Source: Ophthalmolycus amberensis | Lineage: Eukaryota > Chordata > Actinopteri > Perciformes > Zoarcidae | Direction of reading: 5' to 3' | Length of the DNA: 64,000 bases | Assembly: GCA_024529925.1 (NCBI GenBank) | Contig: JAFEUB010001548.1 | Span: 248,001 to 312,000, forward strand | In this document: positions 23,957 through 36,602 of the stretch, piece after piece | How the letters are laid out: the number at the start of each line of letters is the position of its first letter | Position numbering within the stretch: position 1 is the stretch's first letter | The notes under the pieces: generated by a model | What the model was told of the DNA's origin: nothing | Database searches by the model: none | What the model saw: only the letters and a program-made list of their open reading frames with translations | Made by a program: the position numbers and the translations under genes

Positions 23957-26890
23957 GCATTGTGCTTTCAACAAAGTATTTCAGTCAGCCTCTCACACTG
24001 TTGGTTCGTTATTAGGATACGTTTCGAAACGTGTTGTTGCTGTTTTACAACAACTCTCCAATAACTTGAGCCAGATATCAAGTCATCTTTCATACTTGTG
24101 TTAAATAGCACATGCTTTGTCAGGAGTGTGTTTCCTTTCTGTCTCATCAGTGCTGAAACTGTTCGGACTCTAAAGCTTGATGGGAGGAAAGTTTTTGTTG
24201 GAAACATCTTTTTGATATTTTTGACATTGAAGTGGGCAAACTTGTGTTTTTTTCAATCATCAAAAATGATTGGCTCTTTTATTTGGACTTAAAACTTAAC
24301 TAGAGCTGAGTTGGCAGTCAGCTGTTGGAGCTCCCATTGAGCACATGGGGTCACGTTCTTTGTATTAAGCATTAAGACCTCCCGACATGGAGTCTTCATT
24401 CTGTTTCTATTTTTAAATGCACTAGTTAATCAAATAAAATGCAAATACACAAAATAATTAAGACAATTAGGTGATTGTATTGTTGGTGTCTTGTCAAACA
24501 GAAATGTCTTTTTGTGGCAGCAATTTATAAAATGCCTGACACATTAGTATTTATGCAAAAAACTAATAAAAATCCCCGATATTGCCATAAAACAGTTGTG
24601 CTCGTCGATTATCGTCTGGTGGCCTAACAATGTGATAGTTATCACGGTATCAACAGTGTGACACCACTCTGCCAGTGGATATATTTATTCATTCATCACC
24701 TAATATGAAATTATTATTTCAACCAAACTACCAACTTTGGTGGTGACAAAATATAGCTCAGAATAATCCGAATAATCCTGGCCTATAGGATGAGCTCCTG
24801 TAGGCCGAGTCCTTGCTACAGTTTCATCATTAGTATTTGTTTATAAATAATCTCAAATAATGGATCCTCAATCTTTTGTTTCAATGTGAAATCTGTGAAG
24901 CACAGGATGCACTGTCAACCTTTTTATTTAGAGTTACTCAACTGTTTTGTGTATCAATGAGGTTGCCCTTTTAAAATGCACTAAATGTCATAGTGAGTGG
25001 AAACAAAGTGACGGAAGTTTTATATAAAGCATGAATGATGACTGTTGGAGATGGTGATTCTCTGTCTTTTTATCTTCCAGCCCTGATGATCTACTGCCCC
25101 AGAGAGGGAGAGAGAGGGAGAGAGAGAGAGAGAATTAATTCAGTTTTACCTTTTCATTTAAATGCACCATAAATATTGGACTATTTTAACCTTTACACAC
25201 TTGATATTGTTAATTATGATACTGTGAGTTTTCTCCTCCTGCTGTGAATACTGTGAGAATATTCCAACATATAGACCAGACCTCGGCATACATTTGCATA
25301 AATCATCTCTGCGTCTTCTTCTTCTTCTTCTTCTTCTTCTTCTTCTTCTTCTTCTTCTTCTTCTTCTTCATCATACTGAGAAGCAACTTAAATCAAATCA
25401 GAGGATCAAGCCAGTCTGGGCTCCTCTGAAACAAATACATACAAACTGATATTTTTTGTTTCCTTAATCTTACACTTGCAGCTAATATCATATTTCATAC
25501 ACGCCCGCAGACATGCCCGCTGCCGCTATGTTTAATGTATAAACCCGCCTTATAGCAGATAGAAAACGCAGATGATAAATATGCATGTATTCAATTAAGG
25601 GTATTACAGAGGAGCTGATTTGCATAAAGATTTAGGAGCTTAACATCATATTTGTGCTATAAAACTTCACAACAGCCTAAACGCGAGCTGTTATGCGCGG
25701 GAGGGGGGCAGGACAGGTATGTTTGAAAGAAAAATAATTATAAATATCAAGGGAAGAAAAAAAACATTCCAACATTGTTTAAGCGCATGAATCCGCAGAT
25801 ATATAAATTGTCAGGAGGTTAAATGTCTGGACGGATTTCGTTTTAAATTAATTTAAATAACTATTTGAATTGACTTCAGTTTTCGTACAAAAGCCAGAAC
25901 GGTGACGTGTCGTTTTCTCCCACACCGCTGCTGCTGCTTTTGTGCGAGATCAAACCTCTCCTCCGGTCCTCAAACACGACTCTCTCTGATGACGAAGTCC
26001 ACTTTCCCCTCCCAATTAAGAGCAGAGAGCTAATTAGAATGAGCGGATCCGGGATCAGTTCAGCAGCCTCACGCTGCAGCCCCGCTGCTGAACCAAACTG
26101 CTCTGTGGTGGAAATACAGAAGCCGCTTTCAGATGACATCAGATGACAGAGTGGAGTTCAGGAGATGGAGCTCTCGGATGAATAAAAACAGGATGAATGA
26201 TGCTCAGATGTAGAGAAGACACCCGCTGGAGCCAACAGGATTCAAACGAATTAACACTAAATTGAACAATGATGCTCCAAACGATACAATTTTCTAATTC
26301 ACGTCTTTGGTTCGATCTAAATATCTCTGTATACGAATAAAGACATTTGAAGGGCCTTGCCTTTCGATCCTGCAACACCTTTATTTTTGCAAAATAAAGC
26401 TTTTCATGAGTTTTGACTTCGAATGAGCCCCATTTACCTTTCAGATATTCAACATGTCAAATGTGAAATGACAGGAGAAAGTCGAAGTTTTGATACAGTT
26501 TACGAGAAGCTAAATTAACTAACCCGTTTAACTGTCTTTTGTGGTGTTGTTGTTTGTCGTTTTTCAACAAATAAAACGGAATAAAAAAATGGGATTAAAA
26601 AGTTGAACACTGTGAGTCTTCATTCGATGGCTGATTTGAGAGACTTGGTGGCGTTGAGCTCAGCCCTGGGTTCTGTGCAGAGCCCCTGGTGCCATGAAGA
26701 GGCTGAGCAGCAACCGTGCGGGGCTGTGGAACCCTGTCTCTGCGTCACATGAGTAAAGGTCCCGGCGGACGTCCTCGGTGCGCTCAGACAGACCGACAGC
26801 TCCAACAGCTCCGACAACTGACACGCTGTGCTGCCCTGACTCTTCTTCTCTTTCTTTAAAACTGACCTTTCTGACTGCAGCTCCGGACAG
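23297..26890. other. Non-coding region upstream of lhx2
   Basis: No gene recognised. Simple repeats: GT at 23514-23531, CA at about 23919-23954, GA-rich 25101-25131, and CTT at about 25313-25369. The sequence becomes GC- and CpG-richer from about 25900 toward the lhx2 promoter. Confidence 0.5.
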
Positions 26891-27982
26891 ACAGACACGG
26901 TTGGCCGGTGGTCGGTAACGGTCGCAGAGGCACTGCCGCTTTTCAGACCGGTCGGTAAAAGTATAGCCAGATAGTTCGGTGGCGGCGGAATAGCCAATGA
27001 ACGTAAATGGTGCGTCGTGACGCAACAGGGCCCCGTTGATAAGGAGCGGAGAGTCCAACCGGGACTTGAGAAGGAGGTTTTGGGGGGCCAGCAAACACTC
27101 GCCTATCATCAGTCAACGTGAAGCCAACTCCTCCTCTTCTGCTGTTACGCACATGTATACAGCCTACTTGGCAAAAGACAAAACATTCACCAAACAGACT
27201 ACTGTACAGGAAAAGCGCTTCTCCAGACGCCCGGCGGGATTTTATAAAGCAAAGGCTGCGCGGCTGTTTTCTATTTTTCTCTGAATAGCAGAAGTAGTTT
27301 GAGCGACATAAATCAGCTGCTGTAGCATCAACTTGGACTGCTGAGCCTGGAGGAGGGGAGGACCACTGTCAGCTTTTTGGGACATATCTTTTTTCTTCTT
27401 TCTGACTGTGAGATGCGTTAGAAGCCTGCTGCCGGCTGCCAGCTGTACAGAGTTACTTATTGTTCTGCAGAATAAGGAAGATATTTGCCAATGCCTTGCA
27501 TCTGACGAAATCCTGAAATATTACTCCCGACGAGGAGGAGGCATCGGCGATACCCATGCAGCGGCGCGTCCATAGTTGGTATGTTTATTCATAGTAAATA
27601 GAAAGGGAAACATAGAAAGAGCACATGATAGCGAGAAATAAATAACATCACGCCTGAGAGAAAATCGATTCCAGTCAGAGAAACGAAGTCTGTGCGCTTA
27701 TTTATGAATTAATCAGAGCTTATTAATAATGAGAGCTGCAGAGATTCGGATGACGGTTTCCATTGGCAGATGAGACGTAGTGTGGAGAACACGTGTCCAA
27801 TTTTTCCCTCATATTTTTTCCTCCCTATTCTGGATTTCTCACTTGTCACGGCAAGAAAGGAAAACCTTTCGAAAAAGCAAGAATTTTGAGTGGCGTTATT
27901 GCGCCGATTTTTGCCTCTGATGGACATCTTGGCTTGCAGATCCGAAGAGAACAGTTATAATATCCTCCCCTCTGCGGCAACG
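26890..27982 (+). promoter_or_regulatory. Probable lhx2 promoter and 5' UTR region
   Basis: CpG-rich sequence lies directly upstream of the lhx2 start codon. A TATA-like TTTATAAAG is at 27241-27249, followed by GC-rich sequence. A short upstream frame begins ATGCAGCGGCGCG near 27557. The transcription start cannot be fixed from sequence alone. Confidence 0.35.
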
Positions 27983-28102
27983 ATGCTTTTCCATGGCCTC
28001 CCTGGAGGCGACGTGCACGGTGTGGTGGAAGAAATGGACCGGAGAGGAAAGAGCGAGTCAGCAGCCATCAGCTCGGCCATCAATATGGGGGAATCAGAGA
28101 CG
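27983..28102 (+). CDS. lhx2: lhx2 coding exon 1
   Basis: Begins at ATG 27983 (MLFHGLPGGDVHG) and ends ...GESET before the donor GTAGGA. An in-frame open stretch extends upstream to 27890, but family proteins start at MLFH, so this ATG was chosen. Phase 0 at the junction. Confidence 0.88.
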
Positions 28103-28526
28103 GTAGGAGACTTTCCTTTGGCCCTCTCGGCTCGTTAGCGCAGGCAGCATGGCAGCCTGGAAACATTTGACAGCGGCTGCACTCTTACAGCTCCAAGCAC
28201 TGTGATTCACTTCTGAACGCTTTCTACTTTTAATTCACGCTGAAAAACGGGCCAGTAAATGCCCGAGTTTATTGTGTAGTTGCTCTCCGCTCTCAAACTT
28301 CCTCCACAAGGCCTGAACATTGTGATTCCTTCACTGCCACTGTTTAATCTAAACTTACTTTAGTCCCAGAGAAGCTCCAACTGGAACCAGAGCTGAGAAA
28401 GATACACAATTATTCATGAAGAAAAAAACATTTTTTAAACTTAGCAATTCGTTTATTTAATTGTGCCTTCATGATGCGTTCAAAACACACAATAAACATG
28501 CGCATATTCTATGGCTCACAAAGCAA

Positions 28527-28568
<42 letters not shown>

Positions 28569-31222
28569 CATTTTTTTTAACAGACCTTATTTGGAAGTTT
28601 CTTTTACAATAAAAATTGAAATTAAAAGTAGCGTTAGATTATTATTCTATTTATTTTTTTACACTTTAACAATTCAATTAAAATGCATAATTCTAACTAT
28701 TGGAAAGTTCAATATTAATTATTAAATGCGCCGCAATGAATATGAAACAAGAGAAGAGAAATTGTTATTTTAAATTCAGCTTCCATATTCTGTTGCAAAT
28801 TATTCGTGGAGGGCGTGCGCGTGTACGTGCACCTGTGTGTCTATTTTGCAGGCCTCTCGAAAATAACATGAAATGGCAGTCCCCTATCATAAACCTGTGT
28901 TTGTTATTGCACCTTTAATTTACACAGTTATTATTTTCAGGAGAAATTAACAGCACAGATACAACAGCACACGTTTCATAAGAACATACTCAGCGGGTCC
29001 ATGGTTCTTAAGATGTTAAATGACAGGTCTACTTGTTTTCTTTTAATCTGCTGCTATACTATCAGCAATATGACAATAGATTTTTAATTCCTGCACTGTG
29101 GTCTTGGAGTGGAGTTTGCGTTGTCCTTTTCTTACTGATTGCATTGTAATATCATTATAATGTTGATATCTAGTATTATTGAGGTTGTTGAGACAAAAAT
29201 ACAGTTTTAAACTTCAACAATATTTCTTTACAATATTTCTAAAATCCAACCATGTTGTGGCTGTGGCCCTCTTTAGTGAGGCTATAATTGACGATACTCT
29301 GTAATATTCTATAGCGAATACACTGATCCTCTACTGGGACTATATACTATATTATTAGTATTATTAGTATTAATAATGTTGTTATGGATGAAGCCATGTT
29401 AGCATGTCTTCATGTTAGGCTATCATGTCAAACAGAATCGTTGCACTTGTGTTTCTTCCGACATCATGTCCCTGACGCTGTGTCCTCGTGCCTCTCTCCG
29501 TGCAGTCCATGCCGTGTATGACCGGCGAGCGCGTGGCTCTGTGCGCGGGCTGCGGCAGGAAGATCGCGGACCGCTACTACCTGCTGGCAGTGGACAAACA
29601 GTGGCACATGCGCTGCCTCAAGTGCTGCGAGTGCAAACTCAACCTGGAATCTGAGCTCACCTGCTTCAGCAAGGACGGCAGCATCTACTGCAAGGAGGAC
29701 TACTACAGGTAGGAGGCCGAGCAGGGCCCGGAGCTCCGCGCTCCGTCCACCGCACGGTGTTTGGGATCCAAAGAGCGAAATGTGTGTCGGAAATGCTTCT
29801 TATCGTGGCTGGTGAAGATACTCTTTTTAAAGTTAAAGTTACACCACAAATGACCGGGGATGCAATTAAATAAAGAAACAATGAAACAATGTCAATGCAA
29901 AATTACGTCAATAAAATATTTTTTCTGGATTTGGTTCTAAAAATCAGTTTCATTTGAGAAAAAAACCCCACGATTTATACATCATGTCTTTCTCACCGCT
30001 TCTTTCCTGATAATATGAGTTTGTACAATATTGTTGCACAGCTGATATTTAGTGCCATAATGCACTATCTATTTTTTATCCAGATATAATCCACGTGTTT
30101 CTCTCACATGTTAACAAACGGAAAGGAAAAAAAAGAAATAGGATTGTTTAATAACAATATCTGGGTACAATTCAAATTTAATTAAATTGCAATATCGCCA
30201 AATTGATGCAAACTATCTGTTCAACTTTAAGGTTTGATGTGAATTCACATCATTAGTAAGAAAAGTTTCTTAGAGCGCTGTTTGTGAGTGCGTAACATCT
30301 CCATATCGTGCCACACTGAACACACCAGCAGCCTGCAGGGCTCCGCGTCCAGCCGCTGATGAGGTTTCTGTGTTGTCCGCAGAAGATTTTCGGTGCAGAG
30401 ATGCGCTCGGTGCCACCTGGGGATCTCAGCCTCGGAGATGGTGATGCGGGCCCGAGACCTGGTCTACCACCTCAACTGCTTCACGTGCACCTCCTGCAGC
30501 AAGATGCTCACCACCGGGGACCACTTTGGCATGAAGGACAGTCTGGTGTACTGTCGGCTGCACTTTGAGACTCTCATCCAGGGAGAATATCAGACACATT
30601 TTAACCACGCGGGCGTTGTCCCGCACAAAGGCCTGGGCCCGGCCAACACGCTTGGACTATCCTACTTCAACGGCGTGGGGACAGTGCAGAAGGGCCGGCC
30701 CAGGAAGAGGAAGAGCCCTGGGCCGGGCGCCGAGCTGGCTGCTTATAACGCAGGTAAGGACGTACAACGACGGTAGTTCAGCTATTGACACGCGTGTTGA
30801 GCACTAAGAAATGCGGACAGTTCAGCATGTCATTCGTGTATATTTCGTGTTTGATCGTGTTGTGGTGCTGACTTTACCTCAAAAACAATGATCCAGGGTC
30901 GAAAACGTAGGAAAAAGAAACATAAAAACCACCGCAGCCATATTGTAAAGTAAATGTTGCTCCATCGTTTTATTGAACAGCCTCAGCGTGAATACCAAAT
31001 GATTAAGAGCGACAGCTTTCCTTAATCAAACCTTTTGAACAGTCCTAACGGCTCACAGTGTGTGTGTGTGTGTGTGTGCTCCCCTCTCATAACTTTATCA
31101 TAACTTCATCATATGGCTTTTACTCTCTGTGGTTTTATAAATATTATTTATGTAGCCAGTTTATAATGACTTCATCATAACTTTACCACAATAACGACCG
31201 ACCTAGTTTTTAAACGGGCTAT

Positions 31223-31256
<34 letters not shown>

Positions 31257-34200
31257 GTATTGTGCTAAATAGCAGCCCTACTGCATTACTTACATTTTTC
31301 TTTAAAGCTCCTATAACCTTCTTGTTGGCAGTGAGTTGTTTTCAATGATTTTGATTCAGGACTTGTGTGTGCTTGGCGTTATTTGTGTCAGCATAGGATC
31401 TTCCATCAGACTATCTGCTTCAATCGAGCTGACCATTCCTGTCAGAAACAGCAGCAGCATGGTCACGTTGAGGCCAAACAGTGTGCATGAATAAGCCTGC
31501 AATAGCCACTAATACACAAAGAGAACAGCATGCAGGCCAAGTGAGGCCAGGCAGCACCAAACCAAGTGGCCGACGGAGAGGAAATAAAAGTGTAGAACTG
31601 TCAAATGAGAAGAAAAAGCAAGAACACAAATACAGGCCACATAGCATTTCTTGTAAATTGAACTTTTCATACAGCTTCATAGGATTTCATCAGGTCAATG
31701 AGCTGCAGCAGTCTTAACAATCTACATGGAGTCAAGGCTTCTCTAAATGCTGAATAACATAAAAATAATCACTTCATTGTTGGTGGTTTGTAGTCATGTT
31801 CCAGTTTCCTCAATCTGGTATTCAAAGTTGTTTGATGTTCTGGCTATAGACACACACACACACATCACACACACACACACACACTATGGAGCCTTTTTGC
31901 ATTGCTGGGTCAGACTGGGTGTGTACCAGATTGATCAATGTGACATGATGATGTATTCACTGAGCATGAAATACTTATGGCAGAACTAGCTGACTGGAAT
32001 CTCACCTTGTTTTTTTTTTACTTTCGTTAATTAATCTTTCTAATTATTCACATTAGAATAAATTTGATCACAAACTATTCTCCTTTCTCAAAACTTTTTT
32101 TTTCAGTCAATAAGCTGCAACAGCTGAAATAATGATATTCCCACAATGCAACAGAGCTGCTTTCCTTTTGTTTCCTGAATCAAGTGATTGTTCTTTGAAA
32201 GAGGCAGCACCACTCGCTATATTTTAATGCTGACACTTTTTTTTATTTTTGGAATTCATGATACAATTTCGGTTGCTCTGAAATGATTTCAGCTATTCGT
32301 GATGGACTTAGTTAAAGAAAGCACCGTCTGTCTGAACACAACATTTCATCATGAAGCCACGAGGAGGAAAGGAAGCCGTCTGTCAGAGAAAGAGATTCTC
32401 ACTCTGAAGAAGCCAATAGAGCTTTTTGTCATTGTGTGCATTTAGTAAAGTAACTGAAGTGAATGATATTGAAGCAGAATCAGGGGAGTGAAGAGGCAGT
32501 GCGCCCTCTTCTGTTTGCAACCAGAAACAACATCCAAGCTTCACCTGAGCGCTCACATGAGAACATGTGCAACCTGAAGCAGCCTGCAGCGCTCAGATGG
32601 TGTGAACACGGAGAATAAGACGTTGTGTGTGAGGACGAGGCACGAGCAGGAAGCAGGCTGCTTTTTCTTCAAATGCTGCAGCATATGCTTTGGCCAGAAA
32701 GCAGCATTTGTCCTGCCTGGTGTGTATGGGCTAATTAAGTGAAGTGTTATTCTGATGGTTTTCACTCACTTCATATTCACCATTTGTGTTCTGATATTGA
32801 ACACGAACTGTTATGCATGCAGCAACACTTTGAATATTGCCAAGAAATTTGCAGGCTGGGACACATACATGTGTGTGTGTGTGTGTGTGTGTTTGCTGAA
32901 GCCAGGCTAGCACCTCCTCCATAGAAAGACATGTGGACAGGGACAGACAGACACAAGGTGCAGAGAGGAGGATCTGCAGCTGGAGGAAACAGCTGTCAGG
33001 TCACATGTCTCCTTGGATCAGATTGATTTCATAGATTTAATGAAGAAAGGGAATCTAGATTGAAATAACAACATTTCTGACATGGGAAAAAGTGAGATGC
33101 ACAATAATAACAAAAAAATGAAGAACAAAATGAACCCTTAATAACATTTTCTTTTTTCTTTCCTCCACATACAATATATTGCACAGAGATCTGCACTGCA
33201 CCGATCTCGCTGATGCACATAGAAGCATGTGAGGTCGCTTGATATATATTGACATTTATTGATTTTCATGGGAGATGGATTGTTTTTTCCAGATGTATTA
33301 ATAAATATACTCACTAGGTTTGAAATGCAGAACATTATTTCTATGTGGTGCATTTGGAGCTGCGTCTGTGCTCTTAAAGATTGAATACTCTTTGATTACT
33401 GGGGTCATGAGATTTATTGGACCTTAAAATGGGGTCCGAAACAATAAAGAAATCATGAAAGAGAGGACTAAACAATGACTAACCAGCTCTTCTCTCCTGT
33501 TTCCCTGCTGGCTCGCAGCGCTGAGCTGTAACGAGAACGACGGGGAGTCCATGGACCGGGACTCACAGTACAGCTCCAGTCAGAAGACCAAGCGCATGCG
33601 GACGTCCTTCAAGCACCACCAACTGAGGACCATGAAGTCCTACTTCGCCATCAACCACAACCCAGACGCCAAGGACCTCAAGCAGCTTGCCCAGAAGACG
33701 GGCCTCACCAAGCGGGTCTTACAGGTAACCACAGCTGGACCGCAGGTTCCTTTACTCAGGGAGGAGGCAGATGCAAACAAGGGTGCAGGAATTCGACTTG
33801 TTTCCAGGTGTAACATATATGAAGTGAGGTTTTCCTGACAGAAGCCAAATCAGATGCTTTATTTCAAGATAGTGCTGTTTTTCATTGCAGTGAAATTCTT
33901 CGACGACAAGCTGAACAAAAACAAAAGCATATATTTTTTAACCTTTTTTTCTGAATTAAATAAAAACAAAACCACAGAATAAGAAATAAAATGAAAAAGC
34001 TGCATTGAAAAGCAGTCGATATTTTTATTTCCTCAAGGGAAACAAACCTGCTAAAAGTCAGTGTGTTGGAATTAGAATACAAAATGACCTGGGAGTGAAA
34101 AGAAAGTCATAAAAACAAAACAAATTGCAATCTGTTTGAGTGGACGATGTGACTGTTATGATGAGGATTGAGGGATGAAAATCAAAAAGCTCTGTAGTAC

Positions 34201-36153
34201 ACGCCAAGAAAGAGGAAGCACACCAGAGCGTTTGATTTCCAGCAAATTATCTGGGGGGCCGAGGAGAAGAAAAACGAGACAAAAAGGTTTCTGAATCAAC
34301 TTCTTTCCTGAGAAGGGAAAGAAAACAACAACAATCATCCCGCTGCTTTAATTAACGCTCGCAGAAAACAAAGCAGTCGTTTTGCTTTGATGCGTCTGAG
34401 TTTTCATGCCTGTTATTCCGGTTGAAGCGCCCAGTTCCCATGGCTCCGTCATGATGCCAGCGCTCCAACACTCAGCTCAGTGCAGACTCAGACACCACTG
34501 TTTACTATCGAAAAAGAGAGCAAAGATTAAGTGGAAAAAAAAATGTAATTCAAAAATGAAAATAAAGAACAGGGGGTGCAGGGCCCTCTTGAAAGGGTTC
34601 ACAGGGTCCTCAGCAAACCATTCATTTCATTGCAAATATGAGACTCTATGACGGAAATCACTGCTGCTTTTATCCCAAGACACACTTTTGTCTGTGGCTA
34701 CTGTCGCTTCTCCATGACGGGCCATGAACAGCAAAGGCTTTCAGAACGTCTGCACACAGAGCGGCCTGCCGTTGTGCTTTTAAAGGTTGACTCCAGTGTG
34801 AGCATCTGCAAACAGACTTTAAACCTTTAAACTTTAGACCAGACACGAGATGCTCACTGCTGTGTGCTCTCAACTGATATTACACGGCTCTGTGGAATAG
34901 CTGCTTCTGATTGGTCAGTGATGGCAGTCTAGGGTCTGTTCATCTCTGCATAGCAATTGCTACGGACACAGTTCTGATCTCCAGAAACTGCGAGAGGATT
35001 ATTTATTTTCACGGAAGGAACAAAATAATTTTTAAATCAATAATTTGGATCAAATGATCGATTACTTTAGTAAGTAGCGATGTAATAAGTGAGGGATAAT
35101 GTACAGCGAGCCGGTCATTATGGTGAAATAAACCCCTTTAAGGTGACTCAAGATGCCGCTGTGAGGGCTCGCTGTACATTACTCCTTACTGTACAGAGAA
35201 AAACTGTGATCTGTGGAAACGTAAAGCTATGTCGTATTTAAGCATTTAAACAAATTATCTTTACCTCAAACCACAGAGTCTGAGACATGAGGATGTGTTG
35301 TTCCCTCCTCTCCGGCAGCCGAGGTGTCCGTTCATTTTACCACAGTATCAAAACTTCATTGAGATGACTTGATACATGCTTGAGGTCCAGTAGGTTAATC
35401 CATAAGCGTGAGCATGGTGTCTGCATTCATGAGTGTCACTTGTATGACTGATATGTGCTGATGCAGCTGTACTGAGCACAGACATAATGTTGTGTTTCCA
35501 TCGTGTTTGGTCTGGAAGGGAATGCACTGAAATCAAGGAAGTAATTGTAACAGCATGCTGGACAGAAACGGTTGGCAGCTTTGTCTAAATGATTGTAGTG
35601 ACTGGACTTAAATATGCAAAAGCACAGGTGTGGTCAGTTAGCAAAGTATTGTTAAAAAAAGACATGTGTTTAAAGGGTCAGTTCAATAAAATGAGACAAA
35701 AACGAAAAAAGATATTTATCTCACAACCAAATACAACATAAACTGCATGGCGATAGGTCAATGAAACATCGATCTTTTGTGTACTGTGGGTGCCCTGAAC
35801 CTTGAACAACCCTGCTAAATGCTTTGTTAAATGCTAAAAGCATTACGATGAACACGGTATCAGAGATAATTGACAGGACGGATTGTGTTGTTTTATTCCT
35901 GCAGGTCTGGTTCCAAAATGCTCGGGCCAAGTTCAGGAGGAACCTGCTGCGGCAGGAGAGCACCGGGGGGGACAAGGCATCGGACGGCTCCACGCTGCAG
36001 GGCGGGACGCCGTCGGGCCCGGCCTCGGAGATCTCCAACGCTTCCATGAGCCCCTCCAGCACCCCCACCACCCTGACAGACTTGACCAACCCCACCATGC
36101 CCACTGTCACCTCCGTGCTCACCTCGGTGCCGGGCGGCATGGACGTCCACTGA
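27983..36153 (+). CDS. lhx2: LIM-homeobox transcription factor Lhx2, five exons
   Basis: Joined exons 27983-28102, 29506-29708, 30383-30753, 33519-33724 and 35905-36153 give 1149 nt, 382 residues. All introns are GT-AG and phases match. LIM1 (C-x2-C ... HMRC-LK-C ... C-x2-D) is in exon 2, LIM2 (CARC ... HLNC ... CRLH) in exon 3, followed by GVGTVQKGRPRKRKSPGPG. The homeodomain (KTKRMRTSFKHHQL ... WFQNARAKFRRN) is split by intron 4 just before VWFQNARAKF. The start MLFHGL...VHGVVEEMDRR fits Lhx2 better than Lhx9. As a known family, these are nuclear DNA-binding regulators of eye, forebrain and limb development, using LIM domains to bind LDB cofactors. LIM1 has GRKIADRYY where the family usually has GGKISDRYY. 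The tail is cut 14 residues short by a frameshift (see findings). Teleosts have lhx2a and lhx2b; I cannot tell which this is. Confidence 0.93.
28103..29505 (+). other. lhx2 intron 1
   Basis: GT-AG intron. Contains an AT microsatellite at about 28529-28562 and otherwise AT-rich sequence; no nested gene seen. Confidence 0.85.
29506..29708 (+). CDS. lhx2: lhx2 coding exon 2, LIM1
   Basis: Follows the acceptor CCGTGCAG. It encodes SMPCMTGERVALCAGCG and the complete first LIM zinc-binding domain through KEDYYR, split after AG of the Arg codon at the donor GTAGGA. Confidence 0.93.
29709..30382 (+). other. lhx2 intron 2
   Basis: GT-AG intron of 674 bp separating the two LIM exons; AT-rich, nothing else recognised. 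Confidence 0.88.
30383..30753 (+). CDS. lhx2: lhx2 coding exon 3, LIM2 and linker
   Basis: Follows the acceptor TTGTCCGCAG. It encodes the RRFSVQRCARCHLGISASEM start of LIM2, then the linker with FNHAGVV, an alanine-poor segment shorter than in mammalian LHX2, and the basic GRPRKRKSPGPG, which is probably a nuclear localisation signal. Donor GTAAGG. Confidence 0.93.
30754..33518 (+). other. lhx2 intron 3
   Basis: GT-AG intron of about 2.8 kb. It holds GT/CA microsatellites near 31060-31078, 31225-31254, 31851-31884 and 32871-32891. No other gene seen. Confidence 0.88.
33519..33724 (+). CDS. lhx2: lhx2 coding exon 4, homeodomain N-terminal part
   Basis: Follows the acceptor GCTCGCAG. It encodes ALSCNENDGESMDRDSQYSS and then the homeodomain arm and helices 1-2 through TKRVLQ. 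Donor GTAACC in phase 0. Confidence 0.93.
33725..35904 (+). other. lhx2 intron 4, inside the homeodomain
   Basis: GT-AG intron of about 2.2 kb interrupting the homeodomain codons, a position typical of the Lhx2/Lhx9 group. It contains an interspersed repeat at about 34870-35195. Confidence 0.88.
34870..35195. repeat. Interspersed repeat with hairpin, in lhx2 intron 4
   Basis: TAATGTACAGCGAGCC at 35097-35112 is the reverse complement of GGCTCGCTGTACATTA at 35166-35181, a 16-bp stem around a 53-bp loop. The sequence to its left (ATTACACGGCTCTGTGGAAT, TTCTGATTGGTCAGTGATGG, GCAATTGCTACGGACACAG) is a common fish interspersed repeat by my recollection. No coding potential. Confidence 0.6.
35905..36153 (+). 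CDS. lhx2: lhx2 coding exon 5, recognition helix and C-terminus
   Basis: Follows the acceptor TTCCTGCAG. It starts VWFQNARAKFRRNLLRQES, which is recognition helix 3, and continues through TLTDLTNPTMPTVTSVLTSV. It ends GGMDVH at TGA 36151-36153. The +1 frame stays open from GAG 36152 to TGA 36194-36196 and ends QTTLTSLF, close to the usual Lhx2 terminus. Confidence 0.9.
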   Translation, partial: VWFQNARAKFRRNLLRQESTGGDKASDGSTLQGGTPSGPASEISNASMSPSSTPTTLTDLTNPTMPTVTSVLTSVPGGMDVH

Positions 36154-36596
36154 GTGCCGGAGCCCCACACAGACCACGCTGACCAGCCTCTTCTGAAGGA
36201 CGGAGCCGCCTTCACCACAGCGACCCCTCCCCCCCTCATTTCCGCTCCACACTACTGGATCTAAAACTGAGCATTGTTGACTACTTCGATTAGAAAAGAG
36301 AAGGTAACGGAAACATTAAAAAGATTATTTCATCCTGCTCTGAGCCCATTAGAGACTATTTGCATAGTGAGGCGGCCGAGCCTTACAGTTGGAACAGTTG
36401 TCGTTATTTTGATGTTGTTGTCTTGTCGAGAACTGAGGAGACTTGATTTGTATTTTTCAATGTTTACAGAAAGAGACTGCGGGGAAAAAGAAACTGCTTA
36501 ATTTTTAATTCATTCATTTTTCCAGCACAGTATTTATGTTGTTGTACAAGAGTCACTGTTAGAAGGGTTGTAAAAAATCTTTTTTGAAAATCTGAG

Positions 36597-36602
36597 ATTA
36601 AA
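36597..36602 (+). terminator. Possible lhx2 polyadenylation signal
   Basis: ATTAAA lies about 440 bp after the stop codon. The intervening sequence is non-coding and AT-rich, as expected for a 3' UTR. Other sites further downstream are possible. Confidence 0.35.

Noticed and set aside
26620..27152. Minus-strand frames of 125 and 149 codons upstream of lhx2
   Set aside because: They overlap each other in different frames in CpG-rich promoter sequence and resemble no protein family; a divergent gene is not supported.
35721..36252. Minus-strand frames of 172 and 119 codons
   Set aside because: Antisense to lhx2 exon 5, low-complexity Gly/Val sequence, shadows of the coding strand.
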